The notes under the pieces were generated by a model. The model searched no databases. It was not told where the DNA came from and was given only the letters and a program-made list of their open reading frames with translations. 64,000 nucleotides of DNA from an uncultured Desulfovibrio sp. GTDB lineage: Bacteria; Desulfobacterota; Desulfovibrionia; Desulfovibrionales; Desulfovibrionaceae. The translations under genes and the position numbers were made by a program. Below, one piece after another: positions 35,579-44,644 of this stretch. The stretch is taken from contig CAJXRQ010000001.1 of assembly GCA_913060505.1 (NCBI GenBank), forward strand, positions 124,001-188,000. The letters run 5' to 3'. Each line of letters begins with the position of its first letter. Position 1 is the first letter of the stretch.

Positions 35579-36313
35579 TCAGAACCCTGTTGGATTGTCG
35601 AAGTTTTTATCAAGAAAGCTGCCTTCAATATTATTTGCCATTTCGATAAACCGGCTTGCAGGCACTGAAAATGATACCATGTCTTCAGGAACGAAGTTTC
35701 TGACCATAGGATCCATTAACCCGACAATGCTTTTGGGATTTTTATTGAATTTCTGGCTGTATGGAATTGCGAAGACTGATTGGCAGCCAGAACAATTGGG
35801 GATCAGTACATTGTCCATAAGACTTGTGGTGCTGTCGTAGCCTGACAGCGTGACAAGTTTTGTCAGATTGGTGAGATCTGCGGGGAAAAGGTTTACAACT
35901 TCAATTTCCTGATCGTTGTCTATCGTTTCAAGTTGTTCCATGTACAGATACTCTTTGGGCGGAGGATGAATAAGCGCTTCAGACTCTTTGTTGTACGCCT
36001 GTGAGATTTCGAGATTCTTGAAAAACCGTTCCACCTCTACGAGAAATACACCTCCATCATCTACGAGCTTGGCGAACCCAAAAAATTCTGTGGGCCCGGT
36101 GCAGGCCTGACCAATATCTTTCGAGAACCGGATTCGTTTTCCTTTTTTCACTACTATTTTGATATACATGAGCATGCAAGCCCATTTATTTCTTTTGAAG
36201 ATAAATGAGTCTTCAATAGCTTCCGATGAAAAGTACCAGCCAACAGTGGGATAGTTGAGAGACAAAACCTCTGAAAATTTTTTAGCGCTCTCTTGCACCA
36301 ATCTTGAATTCAT
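35579..36313 (-). CDS. DUF169-like protein
   Basis: 244 residues, cytosolic, with an overall DUF169 look: an opening on YPTVGWYF, the Cys-containing KWACMLMYIKIVVKKGK, CTGPTEFFGF and, late, LIPNCSGCQSVFAIPYS. The Cys residues (ACMLM, ACTG, NCSGC) could hold a metal or cofactor; the family function is unknown. Base composition is more AT-rich than the neighbours and the gene is isolated by gaps on both sides, consistent with acquisition. AAGG precedes the ATG. Assignment is from partial motif memory. Confidence 0.6.
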   Translation of the reverse strand: MNSRLVQESAKKFSEVLSLNYPTVGWYFSSEAIEDSFIFKRNKWACMLMYIKIVVKKGKRIRFSKDIGQACTGPTEFFGFAKLVDDGGVFLVEVERFFKNLEISQAYNKESEALIHPPPKEYLYMEQLETIDNDQEIEVVNLFPADLTNLTKLVTLSGYDSTTSLMDNVLIPNCSGCQSVFAIPYSQKFNKNPKSIVGLMDPMVRNFVPEDMVSFSVPASRFIEMANNIEGSFLDKNFDNPTGF

Positions 36314-36513
36314 GGCTTTTCCTTACTTTTGGTGTTTGAAGGCTTTTATGGGCAGTGATGAATTTGTCCCGGATTTTCAGGTGGCCATCGGCTTTTTGAT
36401 AATATCCTAAGTGCTGTGAAGAAAACAGGTCAAGTCCAAATACAATTCAGGACCGATGGTATGGGGGGTATTGAATATGGCTGGCAGCGGCACCCCCTGT
36501 GCAAAACGGACTT

Positions 36514-36554
36514 AAAAGAAAAGACCCCGCCTTGAGAGCGGAGCCTTTTCTTTT
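36514..36554 (-). terminator. Terminator of chemoreceptor gene
   Basis: AAAAGAAAAG (36514-36523) plus CCGC (36527-36530) pair with GCGG (36538-36541) and CTTTTCTTTT (36545-36554). The stem lies 19-59 nt after the chemoreceptor stop on the minus strand. Confidence 0.75.
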
Positions 36555-36572
36555 AATGGTGTTTATGGGGAC

Positions 36573-38750
36573 TTAGAAGCGTTCGAATTCTTCGCCGTCG
36601 TCATCATTGGGATCCATCCCCTCAAGCCGCACTCCCGACTGTGAGGGGGCTGGCTTGGGTGCTGCCTGCGGCAAAGCTGCGGCCGGAGCAGAGGCAGCTC
36701 TGGCAGTCGTTTTCGCGGCGGGGCGCCTGTATCCGGCTCCACGCTCTTCGACATGGAAGAATGCCATCTCATGCTGCAACTGCTTTCCTTGCCCAGCCAG
36801 CTCTTCGCTTGTGGATGCCATTTCCTCGGAAGCGGAAGCATTCTGCTGGATGACGTTGTCGAGCTGTCCGATAGCCTGATTGATCTGTCGTGCCCCGGAG
36901 TCCTGTTCGTTGCATGCTGCAGCGATTTCCTGTACCAGCGAGGCTGTCTTCTCAATGTCCGGAACCAGCGATTGGAGCATGCCACCGGCCTTTTCAGCCA
37001 CTTCAACGCTAGAGCTCGAAAGCTCGCTGATTTCCGATGCGGCTTCACCGCTCCGTTCGGCCAGCTTGCGGACTTCTGCTGCGACAACGGCAAAACCCTT
37101 GCCGTGTTCGCCTGCGCGCGCAGCCTCAATGGCTGCGTTGAGAGCCAGCAGGTTGGTCTGACGGGCGATTTCTTCCACTATGGATATCTTTTCCGCAATG
37201 CTGCGCATGGAATCGACGGTCTGCCCCACAGCATTGCCACTTTCCTTGGCATCCCGGGCCGCCTTTGTTGCCAGCGAGTCGGTTTCCTGCGCGTTGGTGG
37301 CGTTTTGCCCGATGCTTGAAGTCATTTCTTCCATGGAGGATGTGATCTCTTCAATGGAAGCGGCCTGTTCCGTAGCTCCCTGCGAAACGGTCATGGCAGA
37401 GGAAGACAACTCGGCACTGCCCGCTGCCACGCTTTCCGATGCGCCCTTGACTTCAATGACGACTCCCTTGAGCTTTTCGGCCATTTTTCGCAGCGTGTTC
37501 GAAAGAACGCCGATTTCATCCTTTTGTGTCACATCTATTTGATTATTGACAAAGTCGCCGCTGGCTATTTTCTCCGTGAAGGCCATGGCCTTCTTGATGG
37601 GGGCCACAATTCTGTTTGCAATGAGCAATATTGCCAGGCAGGCAAGGACAGCGATGGCCAGACCTACGCTGATGCCAATGATGGCATTCGTTCTGGAATT
37701 TTCCGCCATGACCTGGTTCAGGAGTTTTGCGTCAGCAAAAACGAGATCCCGGTCCACCGTGATCATGATGGCCCAGGGGGTACCCGTCCTACCCAGCTGT
37801 ACAGGGGCTCCGGCAACGACTTCTTTGGCCTCTTCCGATATGAAGACAAACTGTTTGCCGGTTTTTATGTTTTGTGCAACCGAGCTTGCGTCGCCATGGA
37901 AGGTGTCCCTGATGTGTTTGCCAACGTTTTCCGCGTTTGAACTGTCGGCCACCAGAAGTCCCATGTTACTGATGACTTGTACGACAGCCTTGCCGTCATA
38001 GAGCGTGCTGGCAACCTGCCTGCTCAGATCCTGAACAAAGTCCAGTCGCAAGTCGGTACCGCCGATACCCAGGAATTTTCCATCCACCTCGATGGGGACG
38101 GACATGGTGGTCAGCCATTCACGCTTGCCCTGCACGATGTACGGGAACGGGTCGAGAATGTTTTCCATCCGGCGCTGGCGGGGGAACAAGTACCAGCCGC
38201 CCTTGGTGACGCCGTTGGGGTGGAGCGAAGAGTCTTCATAGCCCACGAGAGCCTGACGGGCGATTCTGCCGGCCTTGTCGCGGTTCCAATAAGGAACAAA
38301 GCGGCCGGTGTCGTCATGTCCGCTTTCGGTGTCTCCGGCATATCTGGCGTCCTGACCATCAAGAGCATTGGGTTCCCACGCACTGTATGTTCCGAGAAAT
38401 TCCGGGTTGTTTTTCAGGATCGAGAGCAACATGTCATTAAAGGCTTTTCGTATATCGATACTGGAAGCGAGAGCCTTGTCGGATACAATCGCCTTGAACG
38501 AGTCGGCGATGGTCCGAGCCGTATCAATATTGATATTCAGCTTGGCTCCTATGGAATTTGCTTCCCGCTGGGCAACGGCCAAAAGGCGTTGCTCCGTCTG
38601 TTGCTCGATAAGTGTGTTTACTTTTTCCGAGACAAACTCTGTTGACTTGTTCTGCGAGTAAATTTGCACAGAGACCAAGACCACGACTGTTGCGAGAAGA
38701 CAGATGCCCGCCATAAAGACGATCTTGGTTTTGATTGATTTAAACTGCAT
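36573..38750 (-). CDS. Methyl-accepting chemotaxis protein with double Cache sensor
   Basis: 725-residue membrane chemoreceptor. TM1 about 8-28; a long periplasmic dCache_1-like domain (KNNPEFLGTYSAWEPNALDG, PYWNRDKAG, TMSVPIEVDGKFLGIGGTD) that in characterised members binds amino acids or other small ligands; TM2 about 360-385; HAMP; and the cytoplasmic hairpin with [20 protein letters not shown]. The C-terminus is Ala/Pro-rich and ends GEEFERF. A paralogue of the receptor at 11806-13503, nearly identical in the signalling tip. GGGGGG precedes the ATG. Confidence 0.93.
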   Translation of the reverse strand: MQFKSIKTKIVFMAGICLLATVVVLVSVQIYSQNKSTEFVSEKVNTLIEQQTEQRLLAVAQREANSIGAKLNINIDTARTIADSFKAIVSDKALASSIDIRKAFNDMLLSILKNNPEFLGTYSAWEPNALDGQDARYAGDTESGHDDTGRFVPYWNRDKAGRIARQALVGYEDSSLHPNGVTKGGWYLFPRQRRMENILDPFPYIVQGKREWLTTMSVPIEVDGKFLGIGGTDLRLDFVQDLSRQVASTLYDGKAVVQVISNMGLLVADSSNAENVGKHIRDTFHGDASSVAQNIKTGKQFVFISEEAKEVVAGAPVQLGRTGTPWAIMITVDRDLVFADAKLLNQVMAENSRTNAIIGISVGLAIAVLACLAILLIANRIVAPIKKAMAFTEKIASGDFVNNQIDVTQKDEIGVLSNTLRKMAEKLKGVVIEVKGASESVAAGSAELSSSAMTVSQGATEQAASIEEITSSMEEMTSSIGQNATNAQETDSLATKAARDAKESGNAVGQTVDSMRSIAEKISIVEEIARQTNLLALNAAIEAARAGEHGKGFAVVAAEVRKLAERSGEAASEISELSSSSVEVAEKAGGMLQSLVPDIEKTASLVQEIAAACNEQDSGARQINQAIGQLDNVIQQNASASEEMASTSEELAGQGKQLQHEMAFFHVEERGAGYRRPAAKTTARAASAPAAALPQAAPKPAPSQSGVRLEGMDPNDDDGEEFERF

Positions 38751-38955
38751 AGCCCCCCCTCAGTGTTACCATCTGGTTTTTCAATACTAGAATCTCCAAC
38801 TTTTTCGTTAGCGTACAGGTGTAATTCAGCCATAAGAAGCTTTTTAGCGCTATTATAAACAGATGAAAATGGAAGAGTTTTATAGAACTTTATAATCAAA
38901 TAGAAAAAACGTTTTAAATGTGGGGATTTAATAGGGCGAATGGGGCGGATATGAA

Positions 38956-38989
38956 AAAGCGATTTCATGTAACAACATGAAATCGCTTT
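38956..38989. terminator. Bidirectional terminator after tRNA-Pro
   Basis: Perfect 15-bp stem: AAAGCGATTTCATGT (38956-38970) and its complement (38975-38989) with an AACA loop. T-rich on both strands' exits. On the minus strand it lies 10 nt past the tRNA. Confidence 0.9.
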
Positions 38990-38998
38990 ATTTTTTTA

Positions 38999-39075
38999 TG
39001 GTCGGGGCGGAGAGATTTGAACTCCCGGCATCCAGTTCCCAAAACTGGCGCGCTACCAAACTGCGCCACGCCCCG
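38999..39075 (-). tRNA. tRNA-Pro (anticodon UGG)
   Basis: On the minus strand the 77-nt sequence has a 7-bp acceptor stem (CGGGGCG with CGCCCCG), D-arm GCGCAGTTTGGTAGCGC, anticodon stem CCAGT/ACTGG around TTTGGGA, so anticodon TGG, and T-arm GGGAGTTCAAATCTCTC variant with TTCAAAT loop. CCA is encoded at the 3' end (38999-39001). Confidence 0.97.
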
Positions 39076-39119
39076 GCGGCTGAACTACCTACGTGAAAAG
39101 TTCGAGGATGGCAAGAGCT

Positions 39120-40133
39120 TCAGGGCAATCCAGTTCCATCAACTTTATTTCCGCAGTGGATACATGTGCCATTCTTGGTATCCGGGGGTGCTGTGGCAAA
39201 GCCCATGCGGTCCATGATCACCGCACCACATGTCGGGCAGAGTGTTTTTGCGTATTCGCTGCCCGGAACATTGCCTATGTATACGTAGTGGAGTCCCGCC
39301 TCAGTGCCTATGGAACGGGCGGTTTCAAGACTGCCGACCCCGGTTGCGGGACGGTCCCGGAGCAAGTGATCCGGGTGGAAACGTGAAAGATGCCACGGCA
39401 CGTGGGGACCGAGTTCGTTCGCAATGAAACGGGCCATGGATTTCAGTTCTTCCGTCTCGTCGTTCAGGCCGGGGATAAGCAGGGTGGTTACTTCCAGCCA
39501 CCAGCCGAGTTTTACGATATGAACGAGGTTTTCCAGCACCGGGCTGAGGCGTGCCGAACATTGGTGTTTGTAGAAATCTTCATTGAAACTTTTGAGATCG
39601 ATATTGGCCGCATGAATAACAGGGCCAAGTTCGTCCAGACATTCCCGGCTCATGAATCCGTTGGAAACGATGATGTTTTTCAATCCCATGTCCACAGCAA
39701 GCCGGGCCGTATCCTGCATGAGTTCAAAAAAAATGGTTGGTTCGGAATAGGTGTATGAAATGCTGTGCGCGCCATGTTCAAGCGCCTGCGAGACCAGCGC
39801 GGATGGTGATATGGATTGCCCGTCGGGTGCTCGACCCTCGCGAGGAGGTTGGGACAGGGAGGCGTTTTGGCAGAAAAGGCATCCCATGTTGCAGCCCATG
39901 GTAGCCAGTGAAAAGGTGCTGGTGCCGGGATGGAAATGGTAGAGCGGCTTTTTTTCCACCGGGTCCAGACCGAGTGCTGCAACTTTATCGTAATTCAGGG
40001 TATGCAGTGTGCCGCCCATATTTTGGCGTACGCCGCACTTGCCACGCTTGCCGGGTTTGATGACACAGAAATGGTTGCACAGCCCGCATTGGACGATATC
40101 GTTTTTGAGTGGTTTCCAGAGTCGCGCTCGCAT
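39120..40133 (-). CDS. amrS: AmrS, AmmeMemoRadiSam-system radical SAM enzyme
   Basis: 337 residues. Radical SAM cluster CxxxCxxC at C81, C85, C88 (MGCNMGCLFCQN), preceded by four N-terminal Cys (C16, C19, C23, C33) and followed by a C-terminal CPTCG...CIHCG zinc-ribbon-like pair. The order N-terminal Cys-rich segment, HPGTSTFSLATMGC, and IKSF/NIDLKSFNEDFYK is that of the AmrS/PFL-activase-like family (COG1180) in the AmmeMemoRadiSam system. The role of the system is unsettled; the usual partner genes (AmmeMemo proteins) are not in this window. It follows the small exported protein by 10 nt. Confidence 0.9.
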   Translation of the reverse strand: MRARLWKPLKNDIVQCGLCNHFCVIKPGKRGKCGVRQNMGGTLHTLNYDKVAALGLDPVEKKPLYHFHPGTSTFSLATMGCNMGCLFCQNASLSQPPREGRAPDGQSISPSALVSQALEHGAHSISYTYSEPTIFFELMQDTARLAVDMGLKNIIVSNGFMSRECLDELGPVIHAANIDLKSFNEDFYKHQCSARLSPVLENLVHIVKLGWWLEVTTLLIPGLNDETEELKSMARFIANELGPHVPWHLSRFHPDHLLRDRPATGVGSLETARSIGTEAGLHYVYIGNVPGSEYAKTLCPTCGAVIMDRMGFATAPPDTKNGTCIHCGNKVDGTGLP

Positions 40134-40143
40134 GGGGTGTAAT

Positions 40144-40446
40144 CTAGGGAGTCGTACTGTTCTGGGGCCAGCTTACGTCTGGGTCTACAGTGATGATGAC
40201 CTTGTCATACCAATCGACTTCTTCTTTCTTTGGACCGGGATCAACGTGAATAACGGTGTCGCCGGTTGCCTCGTCCTTGGAAAAGGTTGTATTGTCGCCG
40301 GATTGCCCTCCTGAAGTCCCCCACGTATAATCAGAGCGGTTTTTGGCCGTATCCTTGTTTTTGAATTTCTGTCCGGCGACGGCCATGGGGCACGCCAAAA
40401 GAATGGCGGCTGAAAAAAATAACGAAAAGCGTATTATACCAAGCAT
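40144..40446 (-). CDS. Small exported protein of unknown function
   Basis: 100 residues. Signal peptide MLGIIRFSLFFSAAILLACP to AVAG, then a hydrophilic, Asp/Lys-rich mature part with no Cys (QKFKNKDTAKNRSDYTWGTSG). No family recognised. AGGAGG lies before the ATG. The amrS gene follows closely, so the two may share a transcript. Divergent from purM. Confidence 0.7.
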   Translation of the reverse strand: MLGIIRFSLFFSAAILLACPMAVAGQKFKNKDTAKNRSDYTWGTSGGQSGDNTTFSKDEATGDTVIHVDPGPKKEEVDWYDKVIITVDPDVSWPQNSTTP

Positions 40447-40603
40447 TTAAATGCCTCCTGAGTCTCGCAGGTTCCTGCTATTGATATACTTATTTCGTAC
40501 GGGTTAGGCAATGCAAATTACGCACCGCAGGCACTGCTTGAACTTGGAACGGCAAACGCCTATAACCCAAGGCCTGCGCAACGACATACTCAGGAGTAAT
40601 ATA

Positions 40604-41662
40604 ATGACCGACAGCGCCAAGCGTTCCCGCGCCTATACCGAGGCGGGCGTCAACATTGACGAAGCCAACCGTTTTATCGGCCGTATCAAGAATATGGTCG
40701 CCAGCACGTTTACCCCGGGCGTGGCCACGGGCATAGGCGGCTTTGGCGGCTTGTTCAAGCCGGACGTGGCTGGCATGGAAGAACCCATGCTGGTGGCCGG
40801 TACGGACGGCGTAGGCACCAAACTCAAGCTGGCCTTTCTTTTTGACAAGCACGATACCATTGGCATCGACCTTGTGGCCATGAGCGTTAACGACGTTCTG
40901 GTTCAGGGCGCCAAGCCGCTTTTCTTCTTGGATTATTTTGCCACAGGCAAGTTGGAATCCGGGGTTGCCGAACAGGTTGTCAGCGGCGTTGTTGACGGTT
41001 GCCGCGAGTCCGAATGTGCCCTCTTGGGCGGCGAGACTGCGGAGATGCCCGGTTTCTACGCGGACGGAGAGTATGATCTTTCCGGTTTTTGCGTCGGCAT
41101 TGTGGATACGCCCAAAGTCGTTACTGGTGAACGCATGGCATCGGGGGACGTGTTGATCGGCCTTGGAGCCAGCGGGCCTCATTCCAACGGCTATTCGCTG
41201 ATCCGCAAGATTTTTGATGCGTCCGGGCTTGCCGCGGACGAGACTTTTCCCGGCACCAGCGAGAAGGTCGCCGATGTCCTGATCCGTCCCACACGGTTGT
41301 ACGTCAAATCCGTCATGGCCCTGCTGGACCGCGTGGACGTCAAGGGTATGGTGCACGTCACGGGCGGCGGCTTTTACGACAACGTTCCCCGTGTGCTTCC
41401 GGAAGGTGTTGCTGCCCGATTTGATTTTGGATCATGGGACATGCCTTCGGTATTCACCTGGCTCAAGGAGCAGGGTGACCTGAGCTGGCCGGAGATGTTG
41501 CAGATCTTTAACTGCGGCATCGGCTATATCGTGGCTGTTTCCGCGGATCAGGCGGATGAGGCACTTGCCGTGCTCAAGAAACAGGGCGAGCAGGCATGGG
41601 TTATTGGTCATACCGAAGCTCATTCCGCGGGTGAGCAGGTCATTATCGACGGCGTGGATTAA
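40604..41662 (+). CDS. purM: PurM, phosphoribosylformylglycinamidine cyclo-ligase (AIR synthetase)
   Basis: Fifth step of purine synthesis: FGAM to AIR with ATP. In 352 residues it carries SYKDAGVD-like RAYTEAGVNIDEANRFI, GGFGGLF, GTDGVGTKLKLAF, DLVAMSVNDVLVQGA, GGETAEMPGFY and HVTGGGFYDNVPRVL, all diagnostic. The ATG at 40604 has CAGGAG upstream; an upstream in-frame extension is not PurM-like. Single gene. Confidence 0.97.
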   Translation: MTDSAKRSRAYTEAGVNIDEANRFIGRIKNMVASTFTPGVATGIGGFGGLFKPDVAGMEEPMLVAGTDGVGTKLKLAFLFDKHDTIGIDLVAMSVNDVLVQGAKPLFFLDYFATGKLESGVAEQVVSGVVDGCRESECALLGGETAEMPGFYADGEYDLSGFCVGIVDTPKVVTGERMASGDVLIGLGASGPHSNGYSLIRKIFDASGLAADETFPGTSEKVADVLIRPTRLYVKSVMALLDRVDVKGMVHVTGGGFYDNVPRVLPEGVAARFDFGSWDMPSVFTWLKEQGDLSWPEMLQIFNCGIGYIVAVSADQADEALAVLKKQGEQAWVIGHTEAHSAGEQVIIDGVD

Positions 41663-41764
41663 TACGTTCCTTGGCAGCGGTAGGGCTCAGCCCTGCATCC
41701 GCAAAGGCACGTCCCGTACCCCCCGATTCAAGCTCACCATTTTATATAGCAAGTCGCAAAAAAT

Positions 41765-41796
41765 TACGCCCGTTCTGCGAAAGCAGGACGGGCGTA
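41765..41796. terminator. Terminator between purM and the radical SAM gene
   Basis: TACGCCCGTTCTGC (41765-41778) pairs with GCAGGACGGGCGTA (41783-41796) around GAAA (one T-G pair). A run of T follows on the minus strand, so it mainly ends the leftward radical SAM gene. Confidence 0.9.
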
Positions 41797-41833
41797 GCGT
41801 TTAGAATCTCTTCAACTGTCAAAGGCGGCTGTT

Positions 41834-43096
41834 CTATCCCAGATAAGGGTTGAAATAGCCATATTTGACCCAAGGCACGGCCTTCTTGAGCCGTTTCCGG
41901 AAGTTGTTGAAACCCATGCACGGGCCAAAAGCGAAAGGCCGCATGAGATCCAGATAGATTTCCGGGTCCAGATTAAGGTTGCGTAGCTGGATGAAGTCGT
42001 ATTTGCATGTTTCGCCCAATTCGATGAGCGCAGCCAATTCTTCTTCAGTGTCCGTGATGCCCGGGAAGTAAAGCAGGTTCAGGGAAACATGCATCCCGAC
42101 ATCGTGCGCTTTGGTAATGGTTTCCCGAACATCATCAAAAGAATACCCGTTCGGGCGGTAGTATGCCTCGTAGGTTTCCTTGCGGGCGCTGTTCAGGCTG
42201 ACACGAATGGAGTTGACCCCCGCTATCTTGAGAACCGGCATGGTCTGCGGTCGAGAACCGTTGGTGTTTATATTCACGGTTCCGGTGCCGCCTTCGTGCC
42301 GGTATGCCCGAACCGCTTCGGCCAGAAGTTCCGCCTCGGTCAGGGGTTCCCCTTCGCAGCCTTGGCCGAAGGAAAAAATGGGCCTGCGTTCACGGGACTC
42401 ATGACGGCGCATGATGTCCACAATTTCCTTGGGCGTAGGCCGAAAGGAAATGCGGCATTGCGGTGAAGGGAAACCGGATTCATTGGGCTGGTGGGAGATG
42501 CAGCCCACACACGCGGCGTTGCAGACCTGCGCCGTGGGCAAGGGACACTCAAATCGTCCCAGGGCGAGGTTTTTGGCTGCGGGGCAGCCATGGGTCAGCG
42601 CGCACCCTGCCAAATGGTTCACCAGCCGGTTGCCGGGCAAATCCTGCATGATCTGGTGGGCACCGGCCTCAACTCGGTCCGGGCTGATATTGGTAAAAAT
42701 TTGCCGTTTGTCGGTATCCACTTTTTTGGCGCAAACCCAGAATTTCCCTTCGGCATATCCTATGGAAGCATAGGACAGCAGGGGAAGCGGTTGCGTTTTT
42801 TCGTCGGATTCGTATGCTGCGACGCCTGTTACCGTATGGCCGGGGCAAACAAAGGCGGCGACCGCCAGTTCGTCCATGACCTCGGCTGTTCCGGTTGCAG
42901 GATCAAAACCCACGGCATGGCGCCCGGGAAGCATGAAAAATTCGCTTTCCGGCGGGAGCTGAATGAGTTCGTCCGGACGCGGCAAACCGAATTCGGAGCC
43001 GCGTCTTGTCATGAGCAACAGGTCGGGGTGGTCGTAAATCTGCCCGTTAGAATCAGAAAAAAGTAGTCGTGGTTGGGGCTTTTTCTTGCTTGGCAT
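41834..43096 (-). CDS. Radical SAM protein of unknown substrate
   Basis: About 420 residues. The [4Fe-4S] motif CNAACVGC sits at about C192, C196, C199, preceded by a roughly 190-residue N-terminal domain without a known match and a Cys pair (GCALTHGC). Downstream come SFGQGCEGEPLTE, VNINTNGSRP and IRVSLNSARKETYEAYYRP, standard radical SAM core strands. It ends WVKYGYFNPYLG. Substrate unknown. The ATG at 43096 is favoured; a TTG at 43132 would add 12 residues. Neither has a strong ribosome site. Confidence 0.85.
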   Translation of the reverse strand: MPSKKKPQPRLLFSDSNGQIYDHPDLLLMTRRGSEFGLPRPDELIQLPPESEFFMLPGRHAVGFDPATGTAEVMDELAVAAFVCPGHTVTGVAAYESDEKTQPLPLLSYASIGYAEGKFWVCAKKVDTDKRQIFTNISPDRVEAGAHQIMQDLPGNRLVNHLAGCALTHGCPAAKNLALGRFECPLPTAQVCNAACVGCISHQPNESGFPSPQCRISFRPTPKEIVDIMRRHESRERRPIFSFGQGCEGEPLTEAELLAEAVRAYRHEGGTGTVNINTNGSRPQTMPVLKIAGVNSIRVSLNSARKETYEAYYRPNGYSFDDVRETITKAHDVGMHVSLNLLYFPGITDTEEELAALIELGETCKYDFIQLRNLNLDPEIYLDLMRPFAFGPCMGFNNFRKRLKKAVPWVKYGYFNPYLG

Positions 43097-43205
43097 GAGG
43101 GGGATGATAGGGGCAATGTCGTTTTCTGGCAAGCCGCGTTATCAAGTAATAATAGTGATTGTCAGCACTGCATAATTTTGATTTTTGACAGGCAGGCACA
43201 AAAAA

Positions 43206-43231
43206 GGCCGATATCCATAAGGATACCGGCC
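43206..43231 (-). terminator. Terminator of rplM-rpsI
   Basis: GGCCGATATCC (43206-43216) pairs with GGATACCGGCC (43221-43231) around ATAA, one mismatch; six or seven T follow on the minus strand, just past the rpsI stop. Confidence 0.93.
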
Positions 43232-43258
43232 CTTGCAATCGAGTTGCGACTCGTCGGC

Positions 43259-43648
43259 TTAACGCTTGGAGTACTGGAAGCGGGCGCGGGCACCACGCAG
43301 ACCGTACTTTTTACGCTCTTTCTTACGAGCGTCGCGGGTCAGCAGACCTGCTTTCTTGAGAACGTCGCGCAGTTCGGGATCAAACTCACACAGGGCGCGG
43401 GCAATGCCGTGACGCACAGCCTGAGCCTGTCCGGAAACGCCGCCGCCGGAGCAACGGACCTTGATGTCGAACCTGCCGAGGGTCTTGGTCAGCTTGAGCG
43501 GCTGCTGGATGACCATCTGCAGGGTCTTGCGCGGGAAGTATTCGTCGAACGGGCGATCATTGATGGTGATCACGCCGGTGCCTTCATAGAGACGGGTACG
43601 GGCGATGCCGTTCTTACGCCTGCCGGTACCGTAGTTGAATTCACTCAT
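43259..43648 (-). CDS. rpsI: 30S ribosomal protein S9
   Basis: 129 residues. [21 protein letters not shown], then [23 protein letters not shown] and the C-terminal [17 protein letters not shown], which reaches the P-site tRNA. 12 nt after rplM, as in most bacteria. AAGGGG ribosome site. Confidence 0.98.
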   Translation of the reverse strand: MSEFNYGTGRRKNGIARTRLYEGTGVITINDRPFDEYFPRKTLQMVIQQPLKLTKTLGRFDIKVRCSGGGVSGQAQAVRHGIARALCEFDPELRDVLKKAGLLTRDARKKERKKYGLRGARARFQYSKR

Positions 43649-43660
43649 GGTCGGTTCCCC

Positions 43661-44089
43661 TTAAAATTCCAAAGTTTTGGGCTGCTGGGCTTCGTGGGGA
43701 TGCTCGGAACCGGTGTAGACCTTCAGCTTTTTCATCTGCTGACGGGCGAGGCGGTTCTTGGGCAGCATGCCCTTTACTGCTGCGGTGATGACGTTTTCCG
43801 GCTTGATGGCCAGCATCTCACGCAGGGTTTTGGCCTTGATGCCACCGGGGAAACCGGTGTGCTTGTAGTACATTTTCTGGTCGAGCTTCTGACCGCTGAC
43901 CTTGATCTTGTCGGCGTTGAGCACGATGATGAAATCGCCCATATCCATGTGGTGGGCGTATTCGGGCTTGTGCTTGCCGCGCAGACGGTTGGCAATCTCG
44001 GTGGCCAACCGGCCAAGTACCTTGTCCGTAGCGTCAACGACGAACCACTCAGGGGCAACGTCTTTGGGCGTCGGGCTATATGTCTTCAT
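43661..44089 (-). CDS. rplM: 50S ribosomal protein L13
   Basis: 142 residues from [15 protein letters not shown]; core motifs [47 protein letters not shown] and [34 protein letters not shown]. The ATG at 44089 has GGAG upstream; the open frame runs on to 44674 but that part is unrelated remnant sequence. First gene of the rplM-rpsI operon. Confidence 0.98.
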   Translation of the reverse strand: MKTYSPTPKDVAPEWFVVDATDKVLGRLATEIANRLRGKHKPEYAHHMDMGDFIIVLNADKIKVSGQKLDQKMYYKHTGFPGGIKAKTLREMLAIKPENVITAAVKGMLPKNRLARQQMKKLKVYTGSEHPHEAQQPKTLEF

Positions 44090-44439
44090 AATAAAATGCT
44101 CCTTGCACGATCTGGGAAGGGGACTTTTACGGACTTTGTCCCCGCATGTCAAGCAACACGGGCGGTAAAGATATGATGCGCCTATGCGCCCGGCCGGGGA
44201 ACGGGTTGGGGTGGGATGTCCCGGGCGGGAGCGCTCGCGCTCGTCTTTGCCGTCTGCGTTACGAAATATGGTCGAACCAATTGGTCCGGACGGTGTGTAT
44301 ACGCCGACTCGCCACAAAAGGAAACATTTTTTTTTCGGTACGATTTGCTTCGGTATGCAAGCGCTTGTCCGAACATCGTCCCGATGTTTCGACTTGTGTG
44401 TTTTCTTTTGTTTTTCTTTCAAAGTGTTTTTCAATTTTT

Positions 44440-44575
44440 TCCCCGCGTTCCAGGCCGTACCGATTTTTTCGCCCACGGCCATGAAGTTTGGGTGGCCTTC
44501 ATGCATGGTTTCGACCACTGTCATGGGTTCGGGAAGGATGAAAGCGTTTTTGCCGATGTTGATTCTGTCACTCAT
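44440..44575 (-). pseudogene. Remnant of a flavin-reductase-like gene (N-terminus only)
   Basis: Reading the minus strand from ATG 44575 gives [20 protein letters not shown] followed by [17 protein letters not shown], which strongly resembles the N-terminus of flavin-reductase-domain (DIM6/NTAB) proteins. After about 36 residues the similarity stops and the sequence becomes Lys-rich ([13 protein letters not shown]), continuing without a stop into rplM. The rest of the family domain is absent. It therefore looks like the decayed stump of a lost gene. Confidence 0.6.
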
Positions 44576-44644
44576 TGGCGGCTTCTGATTTTGTTTATTC
44601 CTGCAGCGATAAGAGCAGAAGAGTATTATAGTTGTTGTCTGGGG

